DNA of 64,000 nt from Conoideocrella luteorostrata (lineage: Eukaryota > Ascomycota > Sordariomycetes > Hypocreales > Clavicipitaceae). Of this stretch, positions 42,444-54,439 are shown piece after piece. Under the pieces are notes generated by a model. The model saw nothing but the letters and a program-made list of their open reading frames with translations, ran no database searches and was not told the origin of the DNA. Made by a program: the position numbers and the translations under genes. Every line of letters starts with the position of its first letter. Position 1 is the stretch's first letter. The DNA lies in contig JASWJB010000191.1 of assembly GCA_032433595.1 (NCBI GenBank), positions 1-64,000 on the forward strand. Reading direction: 5' to 3'.

Positions 42444-42448
42444 ATAGG
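42444..42448. repeat. Gypsy-3 target-site duplication (left)
   Basis: ATAGG directly before the left LTR; exact copy at 52,887-52,891. Confidence 0.9.
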
Positions 42449-42725
42449 TGTTACGTGCTAGGTCTGGCACGTTACGTGCTGGATACGGCTAGTGGGTTGC
42501 TAGTCGTAACACGTTGGTTATCTGTATTAGCTATAGTATTAGTATTATTAGTATTTAAGTAAAAGAAAGCAAAACAAAGCAATAATAAGTTAGATCTTAG
42601 ATAGTTATAAGGTTCTTGTTAATTCTATCTACTAACGGGCAAGATTTAACCTCTTATAAGTTAGATTTATTACGTAAGTAACTAGTATAGCTTATGTTAA
42701 ATCTAGCTATTTACTTTACGCAATA
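42449..42725 (-). repeat. Gypsy-3 LTR (3' LTR, left)
   Basis: 277 bp, beginning TGTTACGTGC and ending ACGCAATA. The outer 90 bp are GC-rich and little mutated. The inner half shows T/A where the right LTR has C/G. Confidence 0.95.
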
Positions 42726-43399
42726 AGTGCTATATAACACAAAAGAAAATAACTATCCTAGTTATATAAACACTAAACCTTACCCTCTTTATATTAACTT
42801 TATTAATTTAAAATATTAAAATAACTCTATGCCCTTTATTATAAGTATAATATTAAATCTATTTACTTATTTATTAATCTTAGCAGGGATAATATAGTAT
42901 TATTATTACTATAAAAAATAAAAGTAATAAAGTAAAATCTAGCCTTAAAAATAATAGTAATAAAGCAAAAGTTTCTCTTAACTAAATTTAGTGTAGCCTT
43001 AATAGATTTTATTTATTATTTTAGTAAGTTTATTCTTAATTAAATAAAATTCTAATTATAAAATAAAATTCTAAGTATAAATAAGGCCTTAATAGTATTA
43101 TAGCATAAATAATCTTAAGTAGTTTAAAATCCTTATTAATTAATTAAGTTTTATACTTTTATTAGTTACTTTTACTCTCTTTTTAAGCTATTTTCTTTTC
43201 TTGCTATATTTTTCTTTTTTACTATCTTTTTTACCCTTTTCTTAATTATATTACTAAACTTTAGTTACTTTATTAATACCTTAGTTTATAGTGCTAATAT
43301 TACTAATTTTCTCCCTGTTTTTAACTATTTTTAAGCTAGGGATAGTGTTCTTTTAGTAACTAATAAAGATTTAGTAGTAAGTAACCTCTTTTGTTTTCC

Positions 43400-45430
43400 C
43401 TTTTAGCTATATTATTTAAGAGGCTTAGACTTATTATTATTAAATTCCTTTATTATATTATTAAGCTTATTAGTAAAAGTAAAAGGGGCTATACTTAGCT
43501 TAGCTAGCCCTAAAATTACCCCTAGGGATATTAGTATTAATAGCGTTAAAGCTAGTGTTATTTATACTAGAGTTATTCTTAAAAGGCTTAGTAAAAACAC
43601 AGGAGGTAATATTATAAATAACTTAGTAAGAAACTATAGTATAATAGTTAAAAATAGTAACCTTTAGCCTAAGAGAGTTAAATATTAGTCTAAGAGCACT
43701 AAGGCCTAAGCTATAAACGCTAGGAACTAAGCTAAGAATACTAAGGTTAGCGCTAGGGGAAGCGGTATTTATTACTATTTTATTGCTTATATATTCTTAA
43801 GAGTAAGAGCATAGTCCTTTTAGCTATCTTTTAGTAAAGTAACCTTTTATTTTAATTCTTATAGCCCTATATATACTATTTCTATATTCTCTTTTACTAT
43901 TTCTATAAGCTAGTGTATATCTTTAGTTATTTCTTTAAATATTATATATATTTTATTTAATTTTATCTTCTCTATAGCTAGTTTTAGCTTTTCTTACGCT
44001 ACTATTAGTTTATTAGTCTTACTTATTAATTTTTAAAGGCAAAACTAAATATTATCCTTATAAGCATTAAATAGTTTAAAACCTATATAGGTATTAACGT
44101 AAATAGTAATATTTCTAAGCTCTTCTATAAGGTAATTAACCTCTTTTCTTAATATCCTAAGGGCTTTACTATATTTATATACTATAGCGTTATTAGTTCT
44201 AATTATTCCTTTAGTAGGAATAGTTATAATTTACTATAGATTAGCCTATTTAATAGTAAAAAGGTAGCTACTTATAGTTCTATTAAGTGCGCTATATAGC
44301 TATAGAAAACAGGATACTAAAACCTTCTCTTATAATAGTAAAGCTACTAGAGATATTATATAAATAACCCTTTTATAATTTTTAAGGTAACTACCCTTTA
44401 TAAATATAATTATAGTATTCTTAGTCTTATTTTTAGCCTATTAAGTTACGCTTATTTTAGATAAAGTAAGCAAGCAGATTAGCTTATGTTTTTTACTACT
44501 AGTTTTAGCCTTCTTCTTAGTGTTTTTATCTTATATTATACGCTTTTTATTTATCTTTTATAATAGCTTATATTTATATATAATAATAAGTGTGGTTATA
44601 TACTATAGTAAATATAAAGAGTCCTCTAGAATAATACTTTCCTTAGACTTATTTAGTAATGCCTTATAAGTAATAAATCTTAGCATGTAAGTATAAAGTA
44701 TATCTTATACTATTTATTTATTTTTCTTATTATATTAGTAAACTCTAAAGGTTTTTTTATTAAAATTAATAGGGAGTTATTATAAGAGGTTATAAATATA
44801 TTTAGTGTATTCCTAGTAACTTAAGCTACCCTTTGTCTCTATAGTATTATAGTTATTACTAGGTTAAGTAACTAGTTTACTAAATCTTATAATAGTATAA
44901 GAGAGAGTAACTCTATAAGGATTAGCTTTATTATTAAAAGAATTATAGTAAGTTTTATATTCTGTTTTATTAGCGCTTTTATTATTCTTAAGGCTAGTCT
45001 CTTCTTTATTAGATTCTTCTTTATTAGATTTATTAAGGATTTAAATAAGGGTAATTTGTTTTTTTTTTTTAATATTAATAGTTTTAGCGTTAATAGCTTT
45101 AAATCCCTTTTTAAAGGAGGCAGAATTATTTTAGGTAATTAATTCCTCCTCTAGAGTATCTTAGTTAACTAATTCCTTCTTAGAAGTAGCCCTATTTACT
45201 AAGTTCTTCTTAATATTAGCTATATTTACTAGGTCCTTCTTAAGATTAGCTATTTTCTTTACGCAGGCATTATTATTAGTTTCTATAGCTACTAGGTTTA
45301 GGTTTTTAAGAAGAGCTTTTATATTATATAGCGCTAGAAGTAAATTATCTATATTTAGATTATTAGTAATTAAATCCTCTATAGCTACACTTATTATTAA
45401 ATTAAGAGCAAGGATTATAATAATAAATTT
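43400..45430 (-). pseudogene. Gypsy-3 extra ORF downstream of pol, unrecognised product
   Basis: On the minus strand, from about 45,430 down to at least 44,260, one frame reads through with only RIP-type TAA/TAG stops, giving several hundred codons of Lys/Asn/Leu-rich protein; I followed it less closely below that. Near 45,140-45,260 it contains three tandem units ending KKDLVN, KKNLVN and KKELVN. It lies on the same strand as pol, after the chromodomain, where gypsy elements usually have little coding. I do not recognise a family. It might be an acquired ORF, an envelope-position ORF without visible membrane character, or part of a nested element. Confidence 0.5.
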
Positions 45431-45739
45431 TAATATAAACTAGCTAATAATTAATGCAAGGTATAAGGAAAAGCCTATATATTACCGTAATAGTGTAATC
45501 CTAATAAGGAATTACTTATATTAGCAATAAGAGGCTAATTATAGTAGCAAAGCTATTATAAGTATTACTTAATAAGGTTATAAAGTAAGGGTTTAAAGTA
45601 ATTAAAAAGTAAGAATATAAAGTAAGCCCTTAGCTATAAGTAGTAAATATATACACTATAACTTAAATAACCTTAAGCACTTATATTATTAATCCTAGCA
45701 TTTAGTTACCTACTTTTAATAGTCTTTATCTTAATTAAT

Positions 45740-48700
45740 TAAGTATTAGTTCTAATACTTATTAACTATTTCTTTAGTATTCTTACGTAGGTTAAATTTA
45801 GTAATTTATTAGTTATCTTTAGCAGTAAATCCTTTTTATTTAACTAGAAACTTAGCTTAAGGCTTATTTTTGCCTTATTTATACTTAATTTAATAAGTTA
45901 TAATACGTTTAATTTCCTAGTAATTTATAGTTTCCTCTCCTTTAAGGGCAATAAGCAATAGTAAAGGTATTAATCTTATAAAAAGATCTAGTCCTTAAGT
46001 AGGTTTCTAGAGATATACTACTAATACTATAAGATATATTCTTAATTTACTAGGAAAGTTAAGTTTATATACTAAAGGGTTAATTTTTTTAAGCACTTTA
46101 TAGGGTTTAGCTTTGCTAAGTAACTACTTTTTCTTAGGTTTACTAGGTAAGTAGTATTCTTTATATAGTTATAAATACACTATATCTCCTATGTTAATAT
46201 TAATAGGTTTATGCTTATTATTATACTATATTTTAGCAAAAGCTATAGCTATAATAATTATAAGCTACGCTTTATACTAAAATATTTTATAGAATATAGC
46301 AATATTAGTTACGCTTAATTTAATATTAAATATAGTTTCTAAAGAGATTAAATCTATAACACTTAATAGTTTAAACCTATATAATAGCTTATTTAGGGCT
46401 ATTTTAATACCTATAGCCTTAGTATTATTAAGATAATACTAAAGCGCTAAAAGTATTTTATCCTAAGTTATATCTAGGTTAGTTATAATATAAAATTAAA
46501 TTATAACCTTAATTATTTAATTCTTTTATTTTATAAGACTATTTATTTATAAGTAATATACTATAGCTATAAGGAATCTAACGTTAAGTTAATTAAATAT
46601 AGCTTTCTAAATATTAAATATAAACTTTAGATTCCTATTATTAATAATTTATTATAGTATCCCTTAGTTAAATAAGTATAACCCTTTAAGCAGTAAGGCT
46701 ACCTATAATTCTACTAAATATATTATATAGCCTACTAGAAGTATTATGCGTTTTAAGAATATATAATTTATAGGGTATAATATATTAAGGGCTAAGTATC
46801 CTAGCATAGCCTATATTATGCTTTTAGCCTTAATTTTAGGTAAATCCGTAATAAAGTTAAGTAATACTATATAGAATAAAGTAGGATTTACTTATATAAA
46901 TTAGAGTTCTCCTAGTAGCTTCTGCCTATTAATTATATTTTCCTTACACATTATATAATAAGCTATAAATTCCTAAATTTAACTGCTTATTTATAGGATA
47001 CTAATAAACTATAATTCTATTGCTATTTAGGTAATTCTAAAATAATATTAGTTATTATAAACTACCTTTAAGATAGTTTTAATTATTAAGCTTAGAATAT
47101 ATAATTTATATATTCTATTAATCGCGATATAATAAAGTAGGCTATTCTTGCGTAAATCCTATTTATATAATAGTATTTTTAGTATTTTTGCATTTCTATG
47201 TGTGTGTTATTTTTCCTAGAATACCTTAATTATAGCTATAATTTAGCTAAGTTTAGCGTTATATTTATAGCCTTTAATAATTCCTACTTTAAATCCCTTA
47301 TTAATTACTACTATGCTTACTATTTCGTTAGAAAAGTATATACTTATATTAAGCTTATTAAATTAACTTCCTTTTATAGCTTATTTATAGCTAAGATTAA
47401 CAAAGAGTTATAATAATATATTAAGTATTATATTAAGTGTTCCTAGAATATAGAAAATTTTAAGGTTAAATTAAGATAAGTAATTAAAGACTTTAGTAAG
47501 TTTAAGGTTAGCTTTATTAAGGTTTATAGTATTTAGAGAGGTATATTTAATAATACCTTTAGTTAGTAAGTAATCTATAATAATATTAATAGTTAGCTAG
47601 TTTAATTAAACTATTTTTCTAAGTTTTCTAATACCCTATATTATTATAGCTACCTTTGCTTCTATAGATTTATATTATTCTTTAATAGCTAAAGTTAACC
47701 TTAAGAGGAATAAGATTAGCTTTAATTTCTTAGGTTTAATATCCTTTCTTAGTATATTAGTTTTATTTTATTCCTTATATAATTAAAATATATATAGGCT
47801 AAATCCTTCTTTATAAGCGTTAATTTTAAGAAAGAGTAGTCTTTTTAGATTATAGTAGTATAAGATAAGCTTTTTACTAAGTAATGTTTTTATCTTATAA
47901 AAGGCTTAAATTTCCTTCTTATTAGGCATAAATATTATTTATTATATCTTTTGCTTCCTTATAAGCTTAGAAAGTCCCGTAAGAGTGCTCTTCTTTTTTT
48001 AAGCTTACTATAAAAGCTATGTTTTTTGCTCTTAAAAAGGTTAAATTTATAAATTAAACTAAGGGATTCCTTTCTATAGGAATCTAGCTATTTTAATAAA
48101 GGTTTTAAGCAATAATAGGTTATTTAGGAACTTTATTTTATTAAAAGCCTTAATTTAGTTTAATATATTAATAATTCCTTTACTATTTATAATAAAACCT
48201 AATAACTAAATAGCAGAATAGCTAATAAATAACTTTTTAGCTCTAATTATTAGCTTATTTTCTTTAATAATACAGAGAACCACTATAAGATACTTAAGAT
48301 AGTCCTTTAGACTATTAAAAAAGATAATTATATTATTAATATAAACACATATAAAGTCCTTATAGTCTCTAAATAGTTAGTCTATGTATTATTAAGTATA
48401 GGCTAATATATTCTTAAACCCTATAAGGGCTATGTTTAATACTTTAAGGCCTCTTTTTAATATTATAACTATTCTATTTTAATATGCCTAGAAAACAGGT
48501 AATTAATAAAAGAAACTAGATTTATTAAATATAGAATAGTACTTTTTACTATAAGTATTTCCTATAATATTAAATTAGTTTAGTAAAGGGTAAATATTAA
48601 GTACTATTAAGCTATTTATAGGTTTTATGTTAATAATAACTTTTCCTTTTATTAAGTTACCTTTGCCTTTTTATATAATAAATGCTAAGTAAGTAATTAG

Positions 48701-50250
48701 CATTAGGTTATTTAAATATAATATTTTTCTATTTATATATAGCTTATTATAAACTTTATTTAGTTTTTAATAATCTTTAACGCTAAGAGGGTAAGGTTAA
48801 ATTATTTTGCGTTAATTTTACTATTCTTCTATAAAGTTAATCCTTATTCCCTAGTCTTCTAGCATAAGGATAACACCTTTATTATAATAAATATTAAATT
48901 TATTGCTTAAAGCCTTAAATTAAGCTATAGTATTATTATTAGTTACTATAATATAAACACTATATTAGTTAAGGGTGTGTATAATATCTTTAGGGCAGGA
49001 TATTCTATATAATAAGAGCTTATAATTAATATCTTAAGAGTTTAGTTTATTCTCTTTATTATTAGTATCTTCTTCTGCTTACTTTGCCTCTTTAGCGGAA
49101 ATATCCTTTATAAAATATATAGCGTAGGCGCTAATATCCTTAATTTTTTAACTAGTTTTAAATAGCTATATATCTTTAAGGAGAGCTATTTTCTATCCTT
49201 TTGTGATTATAAGAGTTTTGCCTATTTTATTATAGGTAATAAGGGTTTTATTGCTATTTTCTTCTATAATTATATTTACTATACTATTAATAACGCTATA
49301 AGCGTAGAGTATATTAGTAGTAGCCTTATAGTTTAATTCCTTCTAAGTTATAAGCATTATTATACTCTAATTAAGCAAAACCTCTATTATATATATTGCT
49401 ATAACCTTCCTATGTAGGATATGCTTAGGTTATTTAAATATCTTAGCTTTAATAAATATACTATAAATAAAGCAGAAAATAACTTATAAATAAACAAAGT
49501 TAATTTTTACTTTATATTTATATAAAAAGTTAGTCCTTAATAATAATTTTAGGCCTAAATCTTATATTATATTTACTATTACTATAAAGTAACTAGTGAT
49601 TTTTGTTCCTTATGTAGTTCTAAGTATATAGAAGTTAAAAGTTACTATTTCTATAATAATAAATACTAACTATACCCCTTTTACTAGTTTAAGCTTTTGC
49701 TTTCCTTATTTAATATTAATTTTATACTAAAGAAGCTAGTTTTTATTAGCTAAAATAGCAAAAGTTCCTATGTTTAAGTAAATAATATAAGTATTCTCTT
49801 TATTATAAAACCTAAGTAATACTTATAAGTAGGAATTTATTATTTAATAGTTAATTTTAACTTCTTATAGTTAAGGTATAGCTTTTATTACTTATCCTTT
49901 AACTAATCTTAATATACTATAAGTTCTTAGTTAAATAATAGTGTTTTTATCGCTAAAGTATATATACTTAACCTTTTCCTTTTATAGTTCTATAAAGTAA
50001 GCTTTAGTAAAGTTAGTTTTATCCCTAAATTTATTATTATTACCTTAATTACTATATTTCTTTTCTTCTTTAATAAGAGAGTATCCTTTAGCTTTTAAGT
50101 AGGCTTTATGTGTTTTATAGTTAGAATTATCTTTATATATTATAATATATATATATAAAGGGTCTTAGTTTTATAGCTAATACTATCTATAGAATCTTTA
50201 GGCTTATAGTTAGTCTTAGTTTTACTAATTTTATTAATACTAAGGCTAAT
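45740..50250 (-). pseudogene. Gypsy-3 pol (protease-RT-RNase H-integrase-chromodomain), RIP-inactivated
   Basis: On the minus strand, a protease-like segment lies at about 49,500-49,600 (DLGLKLLL followed by a retroviral-protease-like tail). The reverse-transcriptase box at about 48,300-48,340 reads YINNIIIFFNS with both catalytic Asp changed to Asn, followed by QLLGFIINSKGI. Integrase appears at about 46,840-46,970, where LNFITDLP has its first catalytic Asp changed to Asn. The integrase C-terminal domain at 45,960-46,190 includes GDIVYL and YYLPSKP. A chromodomain (KFLVKQKGF) lies at about 45,780-45,930. The 71-codon plus ORF at 47,198-47,413 is antisense to integrase and not a gene. Confidence 0.85.
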
Positions 50251-50299
50251 TCTTATAGTATTTATTCTATTTTAGTTAAGAGTTATTATTCTTATTAGT

Positions 50300-52547
50300 T
50301 CTTTTTATTAGTAACCTTAGCGAATCCTCCTATTATTTAGTTTATTTTAGCTAACTTAGTAGTAGCTATTACTAATTCTAGGGTAGCTATAGCTATCTAT
50401 AGAACCTTAGGTCCTTACCGCAAAAGTCCTAATTTTAATAGTAATTCTAGTACCTAGAACTAGGTTCTTAATTATAATTATTATTATATTAGTTCTTATG
50501 GTTCTAATAGGGTTAATCCTAGTTCTAACTAAAGTATAGCTTATTTTAGTATACGTTAATCTAACTATCCCCTTCTTAGTTATTATTAGAATTATTAGTA
50601 ATATAGTAGGCTTTAGTAGGTCTAGCGCTTTTTCTTGCCTTATAGGGGTCTCTTTTAGATTTAATTATCTCCTATAGGTTATGCCTTTTATTTTTAATTA
50701 TAGTAATATATTTTAATTTATTATTTTCTATAGTTAGTTTTAGATATTAAATATATAATTTTAGATTAAGCTTTTATTAAAGTTAAACTAATAGCTACTT
50801 ATTAGTTTATTCCTTATTTACTTTAATATATTAAAATACCTTAAATATAAAATCTCGCAAAGAAGTGTTACTTATTATATTTTCCTTAGTAAATTTAGCT
50901 TTATTTAACTAATTAATAGCTTCCTTTATTAATATACTAAACTCTTTTTTTATAGTATTAAATATAGTAAGTATAAAGTTAAAAATATATTTCTTTTTTA
51001 TCTTATTAAGGTATTAATAATACTAAATAAGGGCTTTTCCTTTAAATAAGTTTTAAGTATAAAGCTTAATAAATATTTATTTATTAAGACTAGCTTAGTT
51101 TAAGTGGTTTTAAACTACTTAGATTTATAATTTAATATTATAGAAAATTACTTATTTTCCTTTATATATAATAAAAGCTTAGTTATTATTATTTTATTTT
51201 ATTTTAGAATAAAAATATCCTATATTTACTATTTTTTATATAGGATTTATTAAAGTTAATAATAGCCCCTCTTAGTATAAAAAAGGTCTTTTAAATAGTA
51301 AATACTAATAATAATTTAGGTTTAAGGGTAACTAGCTTTACTTTAAATTAAGGCTATAGCTATTATTTAATTAATTTTATCTTAGTGTAGGAGGAAATTA
51401 AGAGTATATAAGTTAAGGTCCTTATAGTCCTTAAAAGTTTCCTTATTATAAATATAATTAGCTTAGTGTTAGCGCTATTAAAGTAGTATAGTATTAACTA
51501 TATAAGTTCTTACTATTAAAGTGCTAAAACTATACTAAATAGTTTTATAGGTTACCTCCTAGTATTAATCCTAGTCCTTATTATCTTAGCATTTAGTATT
51601 ATAGTAAATAAGGCTATATTTATCTTAGTTAGTATAAGTATTAGCTTAGGTGAAAGTTTCCTCTAAATAGAAACTAAGTATAACTATATAGGTTATAGTA
51701 TTAAATTAGTGGATTAAGCTATTAGTTTTATTCTTCCTAGGGTAATAGTTAGCCTTTTTTATTTAAAGCCTTAAAAATTATAGCTTTTAAATCTAAAGCT
51801 AAATTCTATTATTATTTATCCTAATTAAGGGTTAGTTAAGGTAGTCTTACTAGTAGCCTTATAGTTTCTTAAGATCTAGTTAACTTATTAAAGTTTAAGT
51901 CTATTTCCTAAGTTTCTAGTAAAGGAATCCTTAGCTAAGTAAATAGAATTAACCCTTATAATTTATATATAGATAAAAATATTATATTAATAGATAATCC
52001 TAAAGCAGAGTTTAAGTAATAGAGTTCTTCTCTTAGAATAATAAAGTCTTTTCCTTTCCCTAGTTCTTAGTAATCCTTAGGTTTCTATTAGTTTCTGCTT
52101 TTTAGTTAAGAAATAGGTTTTAGCTAAGTACTATATAAATCTATTTACTATAAAGCTATTTCTTTCTTACTACTTAAGGCGTAAATTAAGTACTTACTCT
52201 TAGAGAGTAGTCCTGCTTCTTTTGCCTTATAAATAATAGATTTAGCACTTTTCTAAGTAGTTACTAGTCTAGTTAGGTTAATAATGCTTTAGTAATATAA
52301 ATATAATTTCTCGTGAGTAGTTTTACTCCGCTAAAAGATACTAGAATTATTATATTTCTAGTAAAATAGCTTAGTAAGGTTATTAATTATAATAATATCT
52401 TATAATCTTTATCTCCTATAGGTAAAATCTAGATTTAACTATAAGAAGCTTTAAAGCTCCTAGATTACAGTGAGTTTTAATAGGGTAAGTGTTTTAGTTA
52501 AAACACTTAATTAGTATTAATCTCTAAGCTAGTTAGTCTTAGACATT
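50300..52547 (-). pseudogene. Gypsy-3 gag-like ORF, RIP-inactivated
   Basis: A minus-strand ATG at 52,547 opens a frame about 60 bp inside the 5' LTR. It reads MSKTN and continues through about 350 bp and beyond with only RIP-type stops. The product is Leu/Lys/Gln-rich. Farther on (about 50,560-50,680) it becomes Lys/Arg- and Asn-rich. Position and composition fit Gag. No CCHC knuckle could be recognised. Confidence 0.6.
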
Positions 52548-52609
52548 AATATATTAAAATTGCAATAAGGCTCTTTAAAGGCGGTATATTAAGAGCAATT
52601 ACTACCACT

Positions 52610-52886
52610 TATTATATGCTAGGTTTAGTATATTATATACTAGATATAGCTAGTAGGTTACTAGTTATAACACATTAGTTATTTATATTAGCTATAGTAT
52701 TAGTATTATTAGTATTTAGGTAAAAGGAAGCAAAACAAAGCAATAACAAGTTAGATCTTAGATAGTTATAAGGTTCTTGTTAATTCTATCTACTAACGGG
52801 CAAGATTCAACCTCTTATAAGTCGGATCCGTTACGTGAGTGACTAGTACAGCCTGTGTCAGATCTAGCTATCTACTTTACGCAACA
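52610..52886 (-). repeat. Gypsy-3 LTR (5' LTR, right)
   Basis: 277 bp, ending ACGCAACA. The inner half is mutated to T/A. The outer 80 bp (about 52,800-52,886) keep CGGATCCGTTACGTGAGTG-type sequence where the left LTR has T/A. Confidence 0.95.
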
Positions 52887-52891
52887 ATAGG
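52887..52891. repeat. Gypsy-3 target-site duplication (right)
   Basis: ATAGG, identical to 42,444-42,448. Confidence 0.9.
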
Positions 52892-53080
52892 AGTTTTTAA
52901 TAATATAGTAAGCTATATAGGCATTAAATAAAAAGAATTTAGGATAGTAGTAGCGAGCAGGCTATCTAGGACTTGTTAAGGACACTACTACCTTCACTAT
53001 GCGCACCACTACACCTAAGCAAATGTGGTATCCACTACTGCTGTAGCGCTGCCCACCATTTGTGCTGCTTACCTAGCAAG

Positions 53081-53334
53081 CAGGGGACAGTTTAACTGGG
53101 CCGTCAAGGTAGCATTAACTCCGCAAGAGATTAATGCCTTAGCGACCAAAAACAAGATATATAAAAAAAAAAAATTAATAATAAAAATAAAAAAAAACTA
53201 TTATATAGCTTAGATAGCTATTTAGGTAATATATTTTATTTATAACAAGCTTTAATTGCATCTGTGGTGGCCGTTCCAATTAAAAGGGTCAATTGGACAA
53301 TGTGGACGACATGGCTCAGTTAAACTGTCCCCCG
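53081..53334. mobile_element. Small inverted-repeat element (MITE-like)
   Basis: GGGGACAGTTTAACTGGGCC at 53,083-53,102 is matched in inverted orientation by GGCTCAGTTAAACTGTCCCC at 53,313-53,332 (19 of 20 positions). About 210 bp lie between them, including an A-rich run at 53,160-53,200. Size and structure fit a non-autonomous DNA transposon. Target duplications were not identified. The 62-codon ORF at 53,025-53,213 runs across the left arm and is not considered a gene. Confidence 0.55.
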
Positions 53335-53484
53335 CATGCCTAGCCATCTTTTTAGCTTACTCAGCAGTCGCCTAGTGGTTAACCAACGAGCCGCTGTTAC
53401 GTTAGAACTCCCTTTTTTCTTAACTATCTTAACGTCACCCGCACGACAAACTTTGCATCTTTTTTGATAACAATATAGCCTAAT

Positions 53485-54375
53485 ATAATGTCCCGCTAGC
53501 TACAATAGCCTACAAAATAGCCCACCTTTCTCAAGAAGAACGCAACACCATTAACAAACATCCTCTAGGCGACTCGCTCAGCGGCGTTCGCGAGGCATTG
53601 CGCGAGGCGGAACGAGATACACAATACGAAGCGTCTCAATCAGACGACAGCACAGAAGTGCCCGAACAACCACGATTGTTCGTGGCGGCGATAGGAAATT
53701 TATTCTCTATTCTCCCTGCGTCTAATGTTTCACTAACACTGGCTTCCAGAACAGGGAGGGACGCTCTAGTGTCTGATCTATCGGCAGTTCGCTTGCGCAT
53801 GCAGAAAGGTGACTTTAAGTACCAGCACTTTCGCTTATTATCACAGCTTGTGATTAAGCAAGCGCCGGCTATTAACATCTAGACTGCCGTCATTGCCGCC
53901 ATTCAATCGATCTCTTAATCCACTCCACCGCTAAGCGTTCCTTATACCTTCGAAACGCCGATCACCTATTCATCCGCCTCGCAGCAAGGCTTAGAACAGA
54001 CACGGCGACAAATTAAACCTCGTGTGTTTAACGAGATTCGCCACTATACACACCGTGCGGTCAAAGGATTCCACGAAAAATATTTCGAAGGGCAGAAATA
54101 GAACAAGAGAGTCAAGCGAATTTAGCAAAGCGTTAAGAGTCGCTACGACGACAGCGAGAAAAGGTGGACACAACTACCTACTGCGGCCACTAAGGAGGAA
54201 GTATGCAGCTGGTTGCTTGACTTTCAGCGAGAGTTGTTAGCAACCGAACGAACTGCGTACTTTAGGAGCGATGCACGCAATAAAGTTGGAACTGAGGCCT
54301 CGAGGCAACTTGACCTCATCGTGAAAATGAGAAGAAGAAACGGAGCAGCAACAGACGTGAAGCATGATAACTAAC
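53485..54375 (+). pseudogene. FunK1-type protein kinase, N-terminal region, truncated and mildly RIP-mutated
   Basis: The plus frame is open from about 53,485 to 53,882 and continues through RIP-type stops (TGG or CAA/CAG turned to TAG/TAA near 53,881, 53,917, 54,098 and 54,122) to about 54,360. Recognisable stretches include HPLGDSLSGV, FKYQHFRLLSQLVIK, TYSSASQQGLEQTR, GFHEKYFEG and LLDFQRELLATERTAYF. I recognise these from memory as the conserved region preceding the FunK1 (fungal kinase, often labelled Sgk2-like) catalytic domain. The kinase domain is absent: after about 54,375 the sequence changes to a LINE fragment. The true start is not visible. A more damaged copy lies at 38,966-39,785. 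Confidence 0.7.
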
Positions 54376-54439
54376 TATATGGGCTCTTTCGGGCAAGAAA
54401 TTACATGCTATTATTCGTGTTGCTGTTGATTGGTTAGGC

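Larger units (their letters stand above)
42449..52886 (-). mobile_element. Gypsy-3: long, RIP-inactivated Ty3/gypsy element with an extra ORF
   Basis: A 10,438-bp element with 277-bp LTRs and a perfect ATAGG duplication. It is transcribed on the minus strand. Order from the right: 5' LTR, gag-like ORF, protease, reverse transcriptase, RNase H, integrase with chromodomain, a long extra ORF, 3' LTR. It belongs to a different gypsy lineage from Gypsy-1 and Gypsy-2, judging by reverse-transcriptase and integrase wording. A possible primer-binding site on the minus strand just inside the 5' LTR reads GTGGTAGTAATTGC. No clear polypurine tract is visible, perhaps because of mutation. Confidence 0.93.

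Noticed and set aside
47198..47413. 71-codon plus-strand ORF
   Set aside because: Antisense to the integrase region of Gypsy-3; AT-rich composition and no recognisable motif.
42449..52886. Ty1/copia assignment for Gypsy-3, first suspected from short LTRs and from the sequence upstream of RT
   Set aside because: Integrase follows the reverse transcriptase in the reading order and ends in a chromodomain, and the reverse-transcriptase wording is gypsy-like; copia has integrase before reverse transcriptase.
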